Assembly (NCBI GenBank): GCA_036265385.1
Contig: DATAPD010000020.1
Coordinates: 124,001 to 188,000 of the forward strand
From: DATAPD01 sp036265385
Lineage (GTDB): Bacteria > Acidobacteriota > Terriglobia > Terriglobales > Acidobacteriaceae
Direction of reading: 5' to 3'
DNA length: 64,000 nt
Below are positions 1 through 7,314 of the stretch, one piece after another. The notes beneath the pieces are model-generated. The model worked only from the letters and a program-made list of their open reading frames with translations. It did not search any database and had not been told where the DNA came from. The translations under genes were made by a program, and so were the position numbers. How positions within the stretch are numbered: the stretch's first letter is position 1; each line of letters opens with the position of its first letter.

Positions 1-302
1 GAAATAAGGTCATCCAACGCGAGTGTTTCTAATTCCCTTTGCGTGTCGATTCGATACAGATCGATATGGAATAGCGACGCCCGAGGACCCCGATATTCAT
101 GGATGAGAGTGAACGTTGGACTCGTTACCTCTTCCCGGGATGCCGCCTGAAAACCTTCGGCAATGCCCTTAACCAACGTCGTTTTGCCGGCCCCGAGATC
201 GCCTCGTAAGAGGACGAGCTTCGGTGGAGTCAGCAAATCGACGAATGACCTGCCCAGGGCAATGGTCTCGTCCGACGAACGCGTTACAAATTGTCTCGTC
301 AC
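1..302 (-). CDS. tsaE: tRNA threonylcarbamoyladenosine biosynthesis ATPase TsaE (C-terminus cut by window edge)
   Basis: TsaE is the small P-loop ATPase that works with TsaB and TsaD to make t6A37 on ANN-decoding tRNAs in the cytoplasm. I translated it from the complement: it begins MTRQFVTRSSDETIALG, with Walker A GDLGAGKTT at about residues 35-43, then SPTFTLIHEY and the family motif HIDLYRID. About 100 residues are visible, and the rest runs off the left edge. The start is GTG at 302; an in-frame stop lies six codons upstream and no other start codon lies between. No clear Shine-Dalgarno is visible. It is the last gene of a leftward series K+ channel-nnr-PilZ-tsaE; nnr next to tsaE is a frequent bacterial arrangement, and some species fuse them. 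Confidence 0.9.
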   Translation of the reverse strand, partial: MTRQFVTRSSDETIALGRSFVDLLTPPKLVLLRGDLGAGKTTLVKGIAEGFQAASREEVTSPTFTLIHEYRGPRASLFHIDLYRIDTQRELETLALDDLI

Positions 303-367
303 ACTGGTATAAGCACATCAGTATAACGGGATGCGTTCGTGAGATCCCGAGTCAGTCCGAATGCAGA

Positions 368-763
368 TTAAAGACTTTTGGATGACGGCAATTGATTTGC
401 GCGAGCCAGCAACACGCCCCTATCAACGACCGAATCGAGCGCCCGGCTCAGCTTACGATGGTCCTCGTCCGCTAATGCGATGAAACGGAAAGGTTGCAGA
501 ACGCCTTTCGTAAACTTCTGCATCGGGCTCAACATTTCAGCCATACCCTCAACGGGTCCGGAACTCGTTTGGAAGGCGATTTCAATGAACTCGCCGTCTC
601 CCATAGCTTGCGCTAAAACAAGCAAGCCCCCGGTGGCTGAAATGGATTGGAGTTTACCTCTCGTACGCTGACCATCGGCTAATTGGATTGCAGCGGGAAC
701 TGCTCCTCCCAGTTGAACCCTAGTCGCGCGTTTGGTGGGGTGCGGGTGGGGAAAATGGGTCAT
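368..763 (-). CDS. PilZ-domain protein (putative c-di-GMP receptor)
   Basis: A 131-residue soluble protein. Residues about 10-110 resemble a stand-alone PilZ domain: an N-terminal basic stretch KRATRVQL, the strand/turn ISATGGLLVL that corresponds to the family's (D/N)xSxxG motif, and a terminal helix HRKLSRALDSVV. The ligand-binding RxxxR is weak, with KRATR as the nearest match, so c-di-GMP binding is inferred and not certain. It lies between nnr and tsaE, two enzymes with no link to second messengers, and a promoter-like pair in the 103-bp gap upstream suggests it can be transcribed on its own. A second PilZ protein is at the far end of the window. Confidence 0.6.
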   Translation of the reverse strand: MTHFPHPHPTKRATRVQLGGAVPAAIQLADGQRTRGKLQSISATGGLLVLAQAMGDGEFIEIAFQTSSGPVEGMAEMLSPMQKFTKGVLQPFRFIALADEDHRKLSRALDSVVDRGVLLARANQLPSSKSL

Positions 764-825
764 AGGACGGGATGAACTATCTCACGCCAGGTTCATCAGC
801 GGCAGATTACCGAAGGACCTTGTCC

Positions 826-854
826 TATCTAACCGGCCTCAAGTCACCACGCAA
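826..854 (-). promoter_or_regulatory. Candidate sigma-70 promoter for the PilZ gene and tsaE
   Basis: On the minus strand, TTGCGT (854-849), a 17-bp spacer and TAGATA (831-826). It lies in the gap between the nnr stop and the PilZ start and would leave a leader of about 55 nt. Seen by eye only. Confidence 0.35.
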
Positions 855-866
855 AAAATTCTTATT

Positions 867-2483
867 TCAGGGGTCCTCACGGGTTACGGACTTGATGGGG
901 TCGATGGGGAAACCTGCAATTCTTACAATGGGCTTCTCAAACATGCCCCGAGCTGTCTTGAAAGCATTGGGCAAAAATCGCACTAGGTCGGTCGCAACGA
1001 GCGATTCCTCCCCAAGCTCTTCACAAGCAATGTCGCCTGACAAGCCGTGCAAAAAGACCGCCAGGAGCACCGCCTCAAAGACCTTGTTGGGATGTTGCGC
1101 GATGAGCCCGGCTGCAATTCCAGTGAGGATGTCACCGGTTCCTCCAGTCGCCATTCCGGGGTTTCCCGTGGTGTTGATCCATACCTCACCGTCTGGAGAC
1201 GCGACGACCGACCGGTTTCCTTTGAGCACAACGATAAGTTTGTGTTCGCGCGCAAAATTCCGCGCCACTTTCACGCGATCCTTCTGAACCTCAGGAATGG
1301 TACATCCGAGCAATCGCGCCATTTCGCCCGGATGAGGAGTAATCACCATCGCGTGATCACTCCCAGTGAGCATTTGGGCTTTCCCTTCAAAAGCGTTAAG
1401 GCCGTCCGCGTCCACGACCATTGGCACTGCATATTTTTGGACGACGCGGCGGACAAAATCGGCAGTCTCTGGCTGACGCGAAATACCAGGTCCTAGCGCA
1501 ATCACGTTCTTGCCCTTCGCCACTTCATCAAATCGTGCCGTTTCCAGATTCGAGATGGCGATAGTGCCCGCTGACGTATCATCCAGCGGCTCGGTCATCG
1601 TTTCGGGGTGAAACGAAGCGACGGTGGAGGCAACACTTCGTGAAGTTGCAACTGTCGCCAAACCAGCGCCCGCGCGCAAGGCAGAGAATCCAGCCATGGC
1701 GGCCGCGCCACCCTTCCCCACTGATCCACCGACGATCAGCACATGACCGAAACTTCCTTTATTCGAGTCGGCAGCCCTGGGGACTAGAAGGTGAGCCAGA
1801 TCCTGAGCAGTGATCAGGTTCAAATTGAATGATGAAACGATCGCTTCTGGCGGGGAACCGATCGGCGCGCAAGCCACTGGGCCGGACGCAATTTGACGAA
1901 AAACGTGCGCCAGGTGCGGCGCAGTGAATGTGACTACCGCATCCGGCTTAACGACTTCTTCCGGTTGCTCATTCATACCATCGGCATCCATACCGGATGG
2001 AATGTCCAAAGCGACCACAGGACAACCGTTTCGATTGATCGCAGCGATTGCCTGGGCATACAAGCCGCTCACCGGAGGTCGGAATCCAGTGCCCAGAACG
2101 GCATCGACGAGCAAGTCTGCTTGCAACACAGCCTGCCCCTCGGGGCTTTTCAATTCATCGCCGGTACGCGCTAAAATTGGTGCCGCGGAAAGCTTCTTAA
2201 ACATCCCCAACGCATCGCCCCGCAGCTCGGCAGGATTACACAACAGCAGCACGCGTACGCACTTTCCTGCTTCGTGGAGTTTTCGCGCGACTACGAATCC
2301 ATCTCCTCCATTGTTTCCTTTTCCGCATACAATCCCGATTTGTCTTGCCTGAGGGTATCGGGCCAGCGCAAAAGTCGCGACCGCCGTCCCGGCATTTTCC
2401 ATCAGTTGAGCGGAAGGGATTCCGAAGCGTTCACTCGTGGCGCGGTCGATCTCGCGCATCTCGGCAGCAGTAACAATCTTCAT
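867..2483 (-). CDS. nnr: Bifunctional NAD(P)H-hydrate epimerase / ADP-dependent NAD(P)H-hydrate dehydratase
   Basis: Repairs hydrated NAD(P)H: the N-terminal epimerase interconverts R- and S-NAD(P)HX and the C-terminal kinase-fold domain dehydrates the S form using ADP. At 538 residues it has the length of the fused enzyme (YjeF in E. coli). The N-domain (about 1-215) shows GNNGGDGFVVARKL and the active-site stretch ALDIPSGMDADG. The C-domain (about 235-510) shows GSVGKGGAAAMAG, VVDADGLNAF, ITPHPGEMARLLG and TGGTGDILTG, the nucleotide-binding signature. The ATG overlaps the stop of the upstream K+ channel gene as ATGA, so translational coupling is likely. The C-terminal tail of about 40 residues after the dehydratase core is not recognisable. 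Confidence 0.95.
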   Translation of the reverse strand: MKIVTAAEMREIDRATSERFGIPSAQLMENAGTAVATFALARYPQARQIGIVCGKGNNGGDGFVVARKLHEAGKCVRVLLLCNPAELRGDALGMFKKLSAAPILARTGDELKSPEGQAVLQADLLVDAVLGTGFRPPVSGLYAQAIAAINRNGCPVVALDIPSGMDADGMNEQPEEVVKPDAVVTFTAPHLAHVFRQIASGPVACAPIGSPPEAIVSSFNLNLITAQDLAHLLVPRAADSNKGSFGHVLIVGGSVGKGGAAAMAGFSALRAGAGLATVATSRSVASTVASFHPETMTEPLDDTSAGTIAISNLETARFDEVAKGKNVIALGPGISRQPETADFVRRVVQKYAVPMVVDADGLNAFEGKAQMLTGSDHAMVITPHPGEMARLLGCTIPEVQKDRVKVARNFAREHKLIVVLKGNRSVVASPDGEVWINTTGNPGMATGGTGDILTGIAAGLIAQHPNKVFEAVLLAVFLHGLSGDIACEELGEESLVATDLVRFLPNAFKTARGMFEKPIVRIAGFPIDPIKSVTREDP

Positions 2484-3535
2484 GCCTGGGCGGAAGACAG
2501 CTGTTCAAGTTCTCGTAGTTGGGCAGGCTCACCCATTGCAATCAAAAAGTCGCCTGCTTCAATGTGATCATCGGGCGAAGGGTTGAAATGCATCCCCTTT
2601 TCTTTTTTTATGGCCAGCACGATGACGCCACGTTCTTGGCGGATCCGGGAGCCTTCTATCGTCTTTCCTGCGAACGTCGATCCGCGGCGGATCGCGATTT
2701 CTCCGATTTCAAGATCCAATCCCAAATGCGTGGTCGCCGTATCGAGGAAACTTACCACGTGCGGCCGCAAGAAGGATTGCGCGATGCGCTGACCCGCAAA
2801 TAAATAAGGCGAAACGACAGAGTCGGCACCCGCCGTCAATAGATGCTTTTCTGCATCTTCTTCGCTCGCACGCGCAATGATCTTTAGCTTTGGATTCAGA
2901 CCACGTGCGGTAAGCACAATGTAGAGATTCGTTGCGTCTGTTGTCGTCGCAGCGACCAGGCCAATCGCATGCTCAATCTGCACTTCACGTAGAGTTTGCT
3001 CTTTTGTGGCGTCCCCAATCAGGGTGAGCCAGTTCTCAGCTGCGTAGCGTGCCGCTTTGGATTCATTCTGCTCAATGATCACAAACGGGGCCGGCCTGCG
3101 TGCCAGCTCCCTTGCAGCGCTGCGGCCAACTCGGCCTGCCCCGCAGATAACGTAGTGATCTCTCAGGCGCCCAATTTCACGCTCCATGCGCCGCCTCCCA
3201 AAGAAGCTTTGCAACTCGAATTCTAACAACGTCTGGGTGAGAGCTCCGATCGCCAGAAATACAAGCGCCACACCTGCGACAATGATGGCTAGATTAAAAA
3301 CCCGACCGGCATGGGACAGAGGATGAATTTCCTGATATCCAATTGTGGTGAGAGTCGTGACCACCATGTATAGTCCATCGAACCATGGCCACCCTTCGAT
3401 GAAGTGAAACCCGACTGTTCCCAGAAGCGCCACCAGCACCAGGGCTACCGCGATCATTCGTAGATTGCGCAGAACTTTCAGTCTTGTCTCCTGGACGGGC
3501 ACACCAGTGTCCGCGTGACCCCATCCCAGAGTCAA
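2480..3535 (-). CDS. Two-TM potassium channel with RCK (TrkA-N/TrkA-C) domains
   Basis: Ligand-gated K+ channel of the MthK/Kch type in the inner membrane. TM1 lies at about residues 27-46, the pore helix and filter at 55-70, TM2 at 77-100, then RCK-N with the Rossmann motif VICGAGRVG (about 129-137) and RCK-C (about 260-340, ending in HIEAGDFLIAMG). The filter reads TTIGYQE and not the canonical TVGYGD: the second glycine is Gln and the final Asp is Glu. The listed start is a TTG at 3535; an internal GTG at 3502 or the ATG at 3457, just before TM1, are alternatives. It overlaps nnr by four bases. Confidence 0.88.
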   Translation of the reverse strand: MTLGWGHADTGVPVQETRLKVLRNLRMIAVALVLVALLGTVGFHFIEGWPWFDGLYMVVTTLTTIGYQEIHPLSHAGRVFNLAIIVAGVALVFLAIGALTQTLLEFELQSFFGRRRMEREIGRLRDHYVICGAGRVGRSAARELARRPAPFVIIEQNESKAARYAAENWLTLIGDATKEQTLREVQIEHAIGLVAATTTDATNLYIVLTARGLNPKLKIIARASEEDAEKHLLTAGADSVVSPYLFAGQRIAQSFLRPHVVSFLDTATTHLGLDLEIGEIAIRRGSTFAGKTIEGSRIRQERGVIVLAIKKEKGMHFNPSPDDHIEAGDFLIAMGEPAQLRELEQLSSAQA

Positions 3536-3586
3536 GGACTGTCAATTTTTAGAATGTAAGAATGAATTTGAGTAGGCGTGCTGCGA

Positions 3587-4894
3587 TTATTTCAACGAAA
3601 CGTTCCGACGAGTTGGTTCTGTCGCATGTCGAGTAACCTGTTCGCCCGGTTCAAAATAACGAATCGTCACATCATCCGACATGTAGTGGACCTTGCTTCT
3701 TTTCACATTCGTGCGCTTTAGGACGGAGTTGGGTTCGAAATAACGTACGGTGACATCGGCGAAAACCTGGTCCAACTCGTTCTTGCTAACCCGTACCCAA
3801 CGCGAGTTTGCAGACGAGGTTTTTAGAGAAGCAGCTTCGAGCTGGTTTGCGTTTGCTGCCGTAGAAGTCTGAACAACTTCCGGAGCAGCTAACAGGGGAG
3901 CAGTCGAGGCCGCACTTTGCGACACATTAGGCCGATATTCGATGTAAAGAAAACTTACAAGCAAGATTGCAACCATCGCTAAAGTCGGCAAGAGCACTCG
4001 CCCGGAAAGGTGCGAAGGCGCCTTCCACGTTTGGGCACTAGTCCACGCTCTCGTGCCGGTTGCCTTTAACTGTCCGACCCTTAACTCTATCTCGGTCAGC
4101 CCAGCCATCAGGCACACCCATGCCAAATCCCACCTCGGAGACCAGTCCGAAAGGGTTGGCTCGGAACTGTGCGCACCGACAGCGGCTGGAAGCTCAACCT
4201 CAAAGATGGTTTCAGCTCTTAGTTGCGGCAGGCTCTCTTCAACTGTTGGAACAACTGCCGGGGCGTGTATTGTCGGAAGAATCGCCGGGGCGTCTGAAAG
4301 CACGCGGTCGCTTCCCTTGATCGCTTCCCCGATGAGACCACTTATCAAATGATAGGTTTGTACTTCCTGGTCGGAAAAACTATGCGCCTCACTGAAAAGG
4401 ATCTTTATCACTCCGAAAAGTGAGGTCCCACGGTAAATGGGTACAATCAGCAGAGACTCAGCCCCGAATTGGCGACAAACCGCGGCTTCTATTCTTGTAT
4501 CCGTCTGGGCGTTTTCCACCCGCAGTATCTCTCTTTTTTTCCCCGGATGATTAGGAACTCGGAGTATAGCGGTCAACTCCCGGCCTACAGACGCGGCAGC
4601 TGAGCCAGAACCGGCCCGATACACGAGGTTGTCTCCGCTGACCAATGCGACTGCTACTCCCGCGGCGTTCGCTACACGTCGGGCACACTCCGCCGTCATG
4701 TTCATGAACTCGGGTAGTTCTACTTTGCCTGAGTGGATTGCCTGCTCCAGGTGAACCACGGCCCGCAACGATCGCGAATCTACACCGCTCTGCTGAACAA
4801 CGAATGCATTTGCCAAAAGATTTTGAAAGGATTCTCGATCGACGTCGAATCGGCTACTCATACCAGCAGCACTCCAGACTGACTCCCCATTCAA
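3587..4894 (-). CDS. GAF-domain membrane protein with duplicated DVTxRYFEP motif
   Basis: Unrecognised as a named family; 435 residues. A GAF domain at about 55-195 (GVAVALVSGDNLVYRAGSG, then LLIVPIYRGTSLFGVIKI) could bind a small ligand or a chromophore. A linker follows, then one transmembrane helix at about 300-320 (LLPTLAMVAILLVSFLYIEY) and a Ser/Ala-rich C-terminal part. That part carries the nine-residue motif DVTVRYFEP, repeated about 35 residues later as DVTIRYFEP. Start: the ATG at 4894 has no good ribosome-binding site, while the second Met at 4861 is preceded by GGAG ten bases away, so the shorter form is plausible. It is divergent from the cardiolipin synthase gene across a 362-bp gap. 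Confidence 0.6.
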   Translation of the reverse strand: MNGESVWSAAGMSSRFDVDRESFQNLLANAFVVQQSGVDSRSLRAVVHLEQAIHSGKVELPEFMNMTAECARRVANAAGVAVALVSGDNLVYRAGSGSAAASVGRELTAILRVPNHPGKKREILRVENAQTDTRIEAAVCRQFGAESLLIVPIYRGTSLFGVIKILFSEAHSFSDQEVQTYHLISGLIGEAIKGSDRVLSDAPAILPTIHAPAVVPTVEESLPQLRAETIFEVELPAAVGAHSSEPTLSDWSPRWDLAWVCLMAGLTEIELRVGQLKATGTRAWTSAQTWKAPSHLSGRVLLPTLAMVAILLVSFLYIEYRPNVSQSAASTAPLLAAPEVVQTSTAANANQLEAASLKTSSANSRWVRVSKNELDQVFADVTVRYFEPNSVLKRTNVKRSKVHYMSDDVTIRYFEPGEQVTRHATEPTRRNVSLK

Positions 4895-5256
4895 CGACTT
4901 CAGGTCCCATATTCCAACACATCAACTAAAACGCAACCATCCCACACCGCACCTGGCAGTTCCAACCGACCGAGTGTGCCCCCAAGCACTCACGAACTAT
5001 GATTTCCCGGGAAAGTGCCGAAGGTAAGTCAAGTTTCGATCCGCGTCCGCCACCAGCGTCCGAACGCGCTCACATAATTGTTACAGAACGCGCAATGGGA
5101 GAGCTATCCAGCGAACTCTGTATGCGGGCAGGGTTTAGCCATCTCAATTCCATCTATCGGTGAATTATTGGAAAATCCGGGGAACTCTTTGTCTGAAACT
5201 CCAATACTGCGGGTCTGACAAACACTAATTTCGGTCACCGCATCAAAGCGTCGCGT
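4895..5256. other. Divergent intergenic region between the GAF protein and the cardiolipin synthase
   Basis: No reading frame that looks coding. The only structure I can point to is a direct repeat, GTCTGAAAC at 5191 and GTCTGACAAAC at 5213. The two copies start 22 bp apart, about two helical turns, and lie about 40-65 bp before the cls start. No convincing -35/-10 pair for either flanking gene was found. Confidence 0.4.
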
Positions 5257-6564
5257 ATGCCACTATTGCTTGCCGAAGCGACCGTGTCCACGCCGTTCCT
5301 GGTATTGGCATGGCTCGCGATCACCGCCACCGCCATTGTCATTGTTGTTGCCCTGTTCGATCCTGGTCTCCGATACCGAGTTGCTGCAGCAAACTCGCCT
5401 GACAACGGTTCAGCCGAATTCATCCGTACGCTTGAGGCTCTGACGGATGCGAAGGTAAACCAGTCAGCAAATTTAAGCGTTTTAACGAACGGAAATCTTT
5501 TTTACGAAGAAGAGCTGGAGGCCATAAGTGGTGCCGCACAAACAGTCTGCTTGGAAGCCTACATTTTCCAGGAAAGTGAAATCGGAAAAAGATTCGTCGA
5601 CGCACTCACGGAGCGCGCCCGCGCCGGACTTCGAGTGAAAGTCGTGCTTGACGCACTAGGTTCCGCAAGAGTGGGCAAAGACTACTTCCGCGACTTCACA
5701 TCTGCCGGAGGAAAACTGGCATGGTACAACTCCGCCCGATGGAACAAACTCCCGCGCTTCAATAACCGAACGCACCGTGAACTTTTGGTTATTGACGGAA
5801 AAACCGGGTTTATCGGCGGAGCCGGCATCGCTGACCAATGGTATAAGGCACGACCTCGACATCCCCGCTGGCGGGACACGATGGTCAAAGTCGTAGGACT
5901 TCCCGTCGCCCACCTGCAAGCGACTTTTGCCGAAAACTGGCTGGAAGCCTCCGGCGAACTGCTTACTGGAACCGATTACTTCCCGGAACTCACGGATTCC
6001 GATGACCAAAAAAATGCTGTCCTCGTCGTCAGCAGCAGCCCAACATCAGGGGGGATGACTCACGCTCGAGTTCTGTTTCAACTGTTAATAGCTTCGGCTC
6101 AAAAGTCTGTTCATATCACGACGCCATACTTCCTGCCCGATAAGAGCTTCAGTGACGAACTTGTTCGAGCAGTTCGTCGCGGCGTCGACGTGAAAATCGT
6201 TGTGCCCGGCCGGCGCAGCGACATTTATCTGACGCGAGCCTCGAGCCGTGGCGGGTACGGTAGATTGCTGAAAGCTGGCGCCGACATTTACGAGTACTTG
6301 CCCGCGATGATTCATGCCAAAGTGCTTTTGATCGACGGCGTCTGGGGCGTGGTAGGGTCGACAAATTGCGACTATCGCTCCTTCGGCTTGAATGACGAAG
6401 TGAATCTTGTTGTCTGCGATTCAACGTTTGTCGGTCGCTTGCAAGAAGACTTTGTTGCCGATATCTCTAACAGCGAACAGATTACATATGAGCGCTGGAG
6501 AAACCGCAACATCGTCGAACGCGCTCCCGAACTGTTCGGGTGGATCCTCGAGCGACAGCAATAA
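5257..6564 (+). CDS. Cardiolipin synthase-like phospholipase D superfamily protein
   Basis: Membrane-anchored PLD-fold enzyme expected to join two phosphatidylglycerols, or PG and PE, into cardiolipin. A single N-terminal TM helix (about 11-35) is followed by two PLD repeats. The second HKD motif is intact: H353, K355 and D360 in IHAKVLLID, followed by GVVGSTNCD. The first reads HRELLVID, with H173 and D180 in place but Glu175 where the motif has Lys. The length, 435 residues, suits ClsA/ClsB-type enzymes. It is followed directly by an endonuclease/exonuclease/phosphatase-family gene whose ATG overlaps its stop codon, so the two probably act in one phospholipid or nucleic-acid degradation context. 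The substrate is not provable from sequence. Confidence 0.8.
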   Translation: MPLLLAEATVSTPFLVLAWLAITATAIVIVVALFDPGLRYRVAAANSPDNGSAEFIRTLEALTDAKVNQSANLSVLTNGNLFYEEELEAISGAAQTVCLEAYIFQESEIGKRFVDALTERARAGLRVKVVLDALGSARVGKDYFRDFTSAGGKLAWYNSARWNKLPRFNNRTHRELLVIDGKTGFIGGAGIADQWYKARPRHPRWRDTMVKVVGLPVAHLQATFAENWLEASGELLTGTDYFPELTDSDDQKNAVLVVSSSPTSGGMTHARVLFQLLIASAQKSVHITTPYFLPDKSFSDELVRAVRRGVDVKIVVPGRRSDIYLTRASSRGGYGRLLKAGADIYEYLPAMIHAKVLLIDGVWGVVGSTNCDYRSFGLNDEVNLVVCDSTFVGRLQEDFVADISNSEQITYERWRNRNIVERAPELFGWILERQQ

Positions 6565-7313
6565 TGGCGGCAAAGCGCTCGTCGCGGCTTCGAATTGCCA
6601 CCTATAACATCCACAAATGTCGTGGCCTTGACCGCCGCACGGATGTTGTACGCATCGCAAAGATCATTTCGCAGCTCGATGCTGACGTCGTGGCATTGCA
6701 AGAAGTCCTTGATGTCAGAGATGGCAAACTCGAGTTTGATCAGGCCCGCCGATTGGCTGAACATTTGATTGGATATCACTGGGTCTTCGGCGAAAACCGC
6801 AAGCTCCACGGCGGTTCATACGGCAACATGACGTTCAGCCGGTTTGCCGAAACTTTCCATCAGAATTACGACCTCACCTGGCGACATCGCGAGCGGCGGG
6901 GTTGTCTTCGAACGGACCACCGTATCGGCGATGGGATCACCTTACACGTATTCAACGTTCACCTCGGCACCAGCTTTGTAGAGCGAAGACACCAAGCCAA
7001 GCGGTTGACCAGCGCCGATATCTTGAAACAAGACGACTTCATGGGACCACGGATTGTTACGGGAGACTTTAACGAGTGGACTCGGGGGTTGGCCACGCGA
7101 CTAATGGGCACCAGCTTCCGGGCCGCTGAGCCACGTGCGCTGCTCCGCTACAAGCGCACCTATCCAGGCCTGTTTCCACTGCTGCACCTGGATCATCTCT
7201 ATTACGACGACGTTCTATCGCTGGTCAGCGCTAGGGTCCACCGTAGTCGCGCGTCTCTGATCGCGTCGGATCACCTGCCGCTTATCGCAGAGTTTGAGTT
7301 AGCAGAACACTGA
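6564..7313 (+). CDS. Endonuclease/exonuclease/phosphatase (EEP) family protein
   Basis: Metal-dependent phosphodiesterase of the DNase I / sphingomyelinase superfamily, about 249 residues. Motifs in order: ATYNIHKCRG near the N-terminus, ADVVALQEVL (catalytic Glu), FNVHLGTSFVERR, IVTGDFNEW (Asp/Asn pair) and the terminal SDHLPLIAEF with the catalytic Asp-His. No signal peptide. I chose the ATG at 6564, which overlaps the cls stop as TAATG; a GTG at 6540 would add eight residues. It ends two bases before the end of the convergent kinase gene and no terminator separates them. Whether it cleaves nucleic acid or a lipid headgroup cannot be told; pairing with a PLD-type lipid synthase is common. 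Confidence 0.85.
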   Translation: MAAKRSSRLRIATYNIHKCRGLDRRTDVVRIAKIISQLDADVVALQEVLDVRDGKLEFDQARRLAEHLIGYHWVFGENRKLHGGSYGNMTFSRFAETFHQNYDLTWRHRERRGCLRTDHRIGDGITLHVFNVHLGTSFVERRHQAKRLTSADILKQDDFMGPRIVTGDFNEWTRGLATRLMGTSFRAAEPRALLRYKRTYPGLFPLLHLDHLYYDDVLSLVSARVHRSRASLIASDHLPLIAEFELAEH

Positions 7314-7314
7314 G

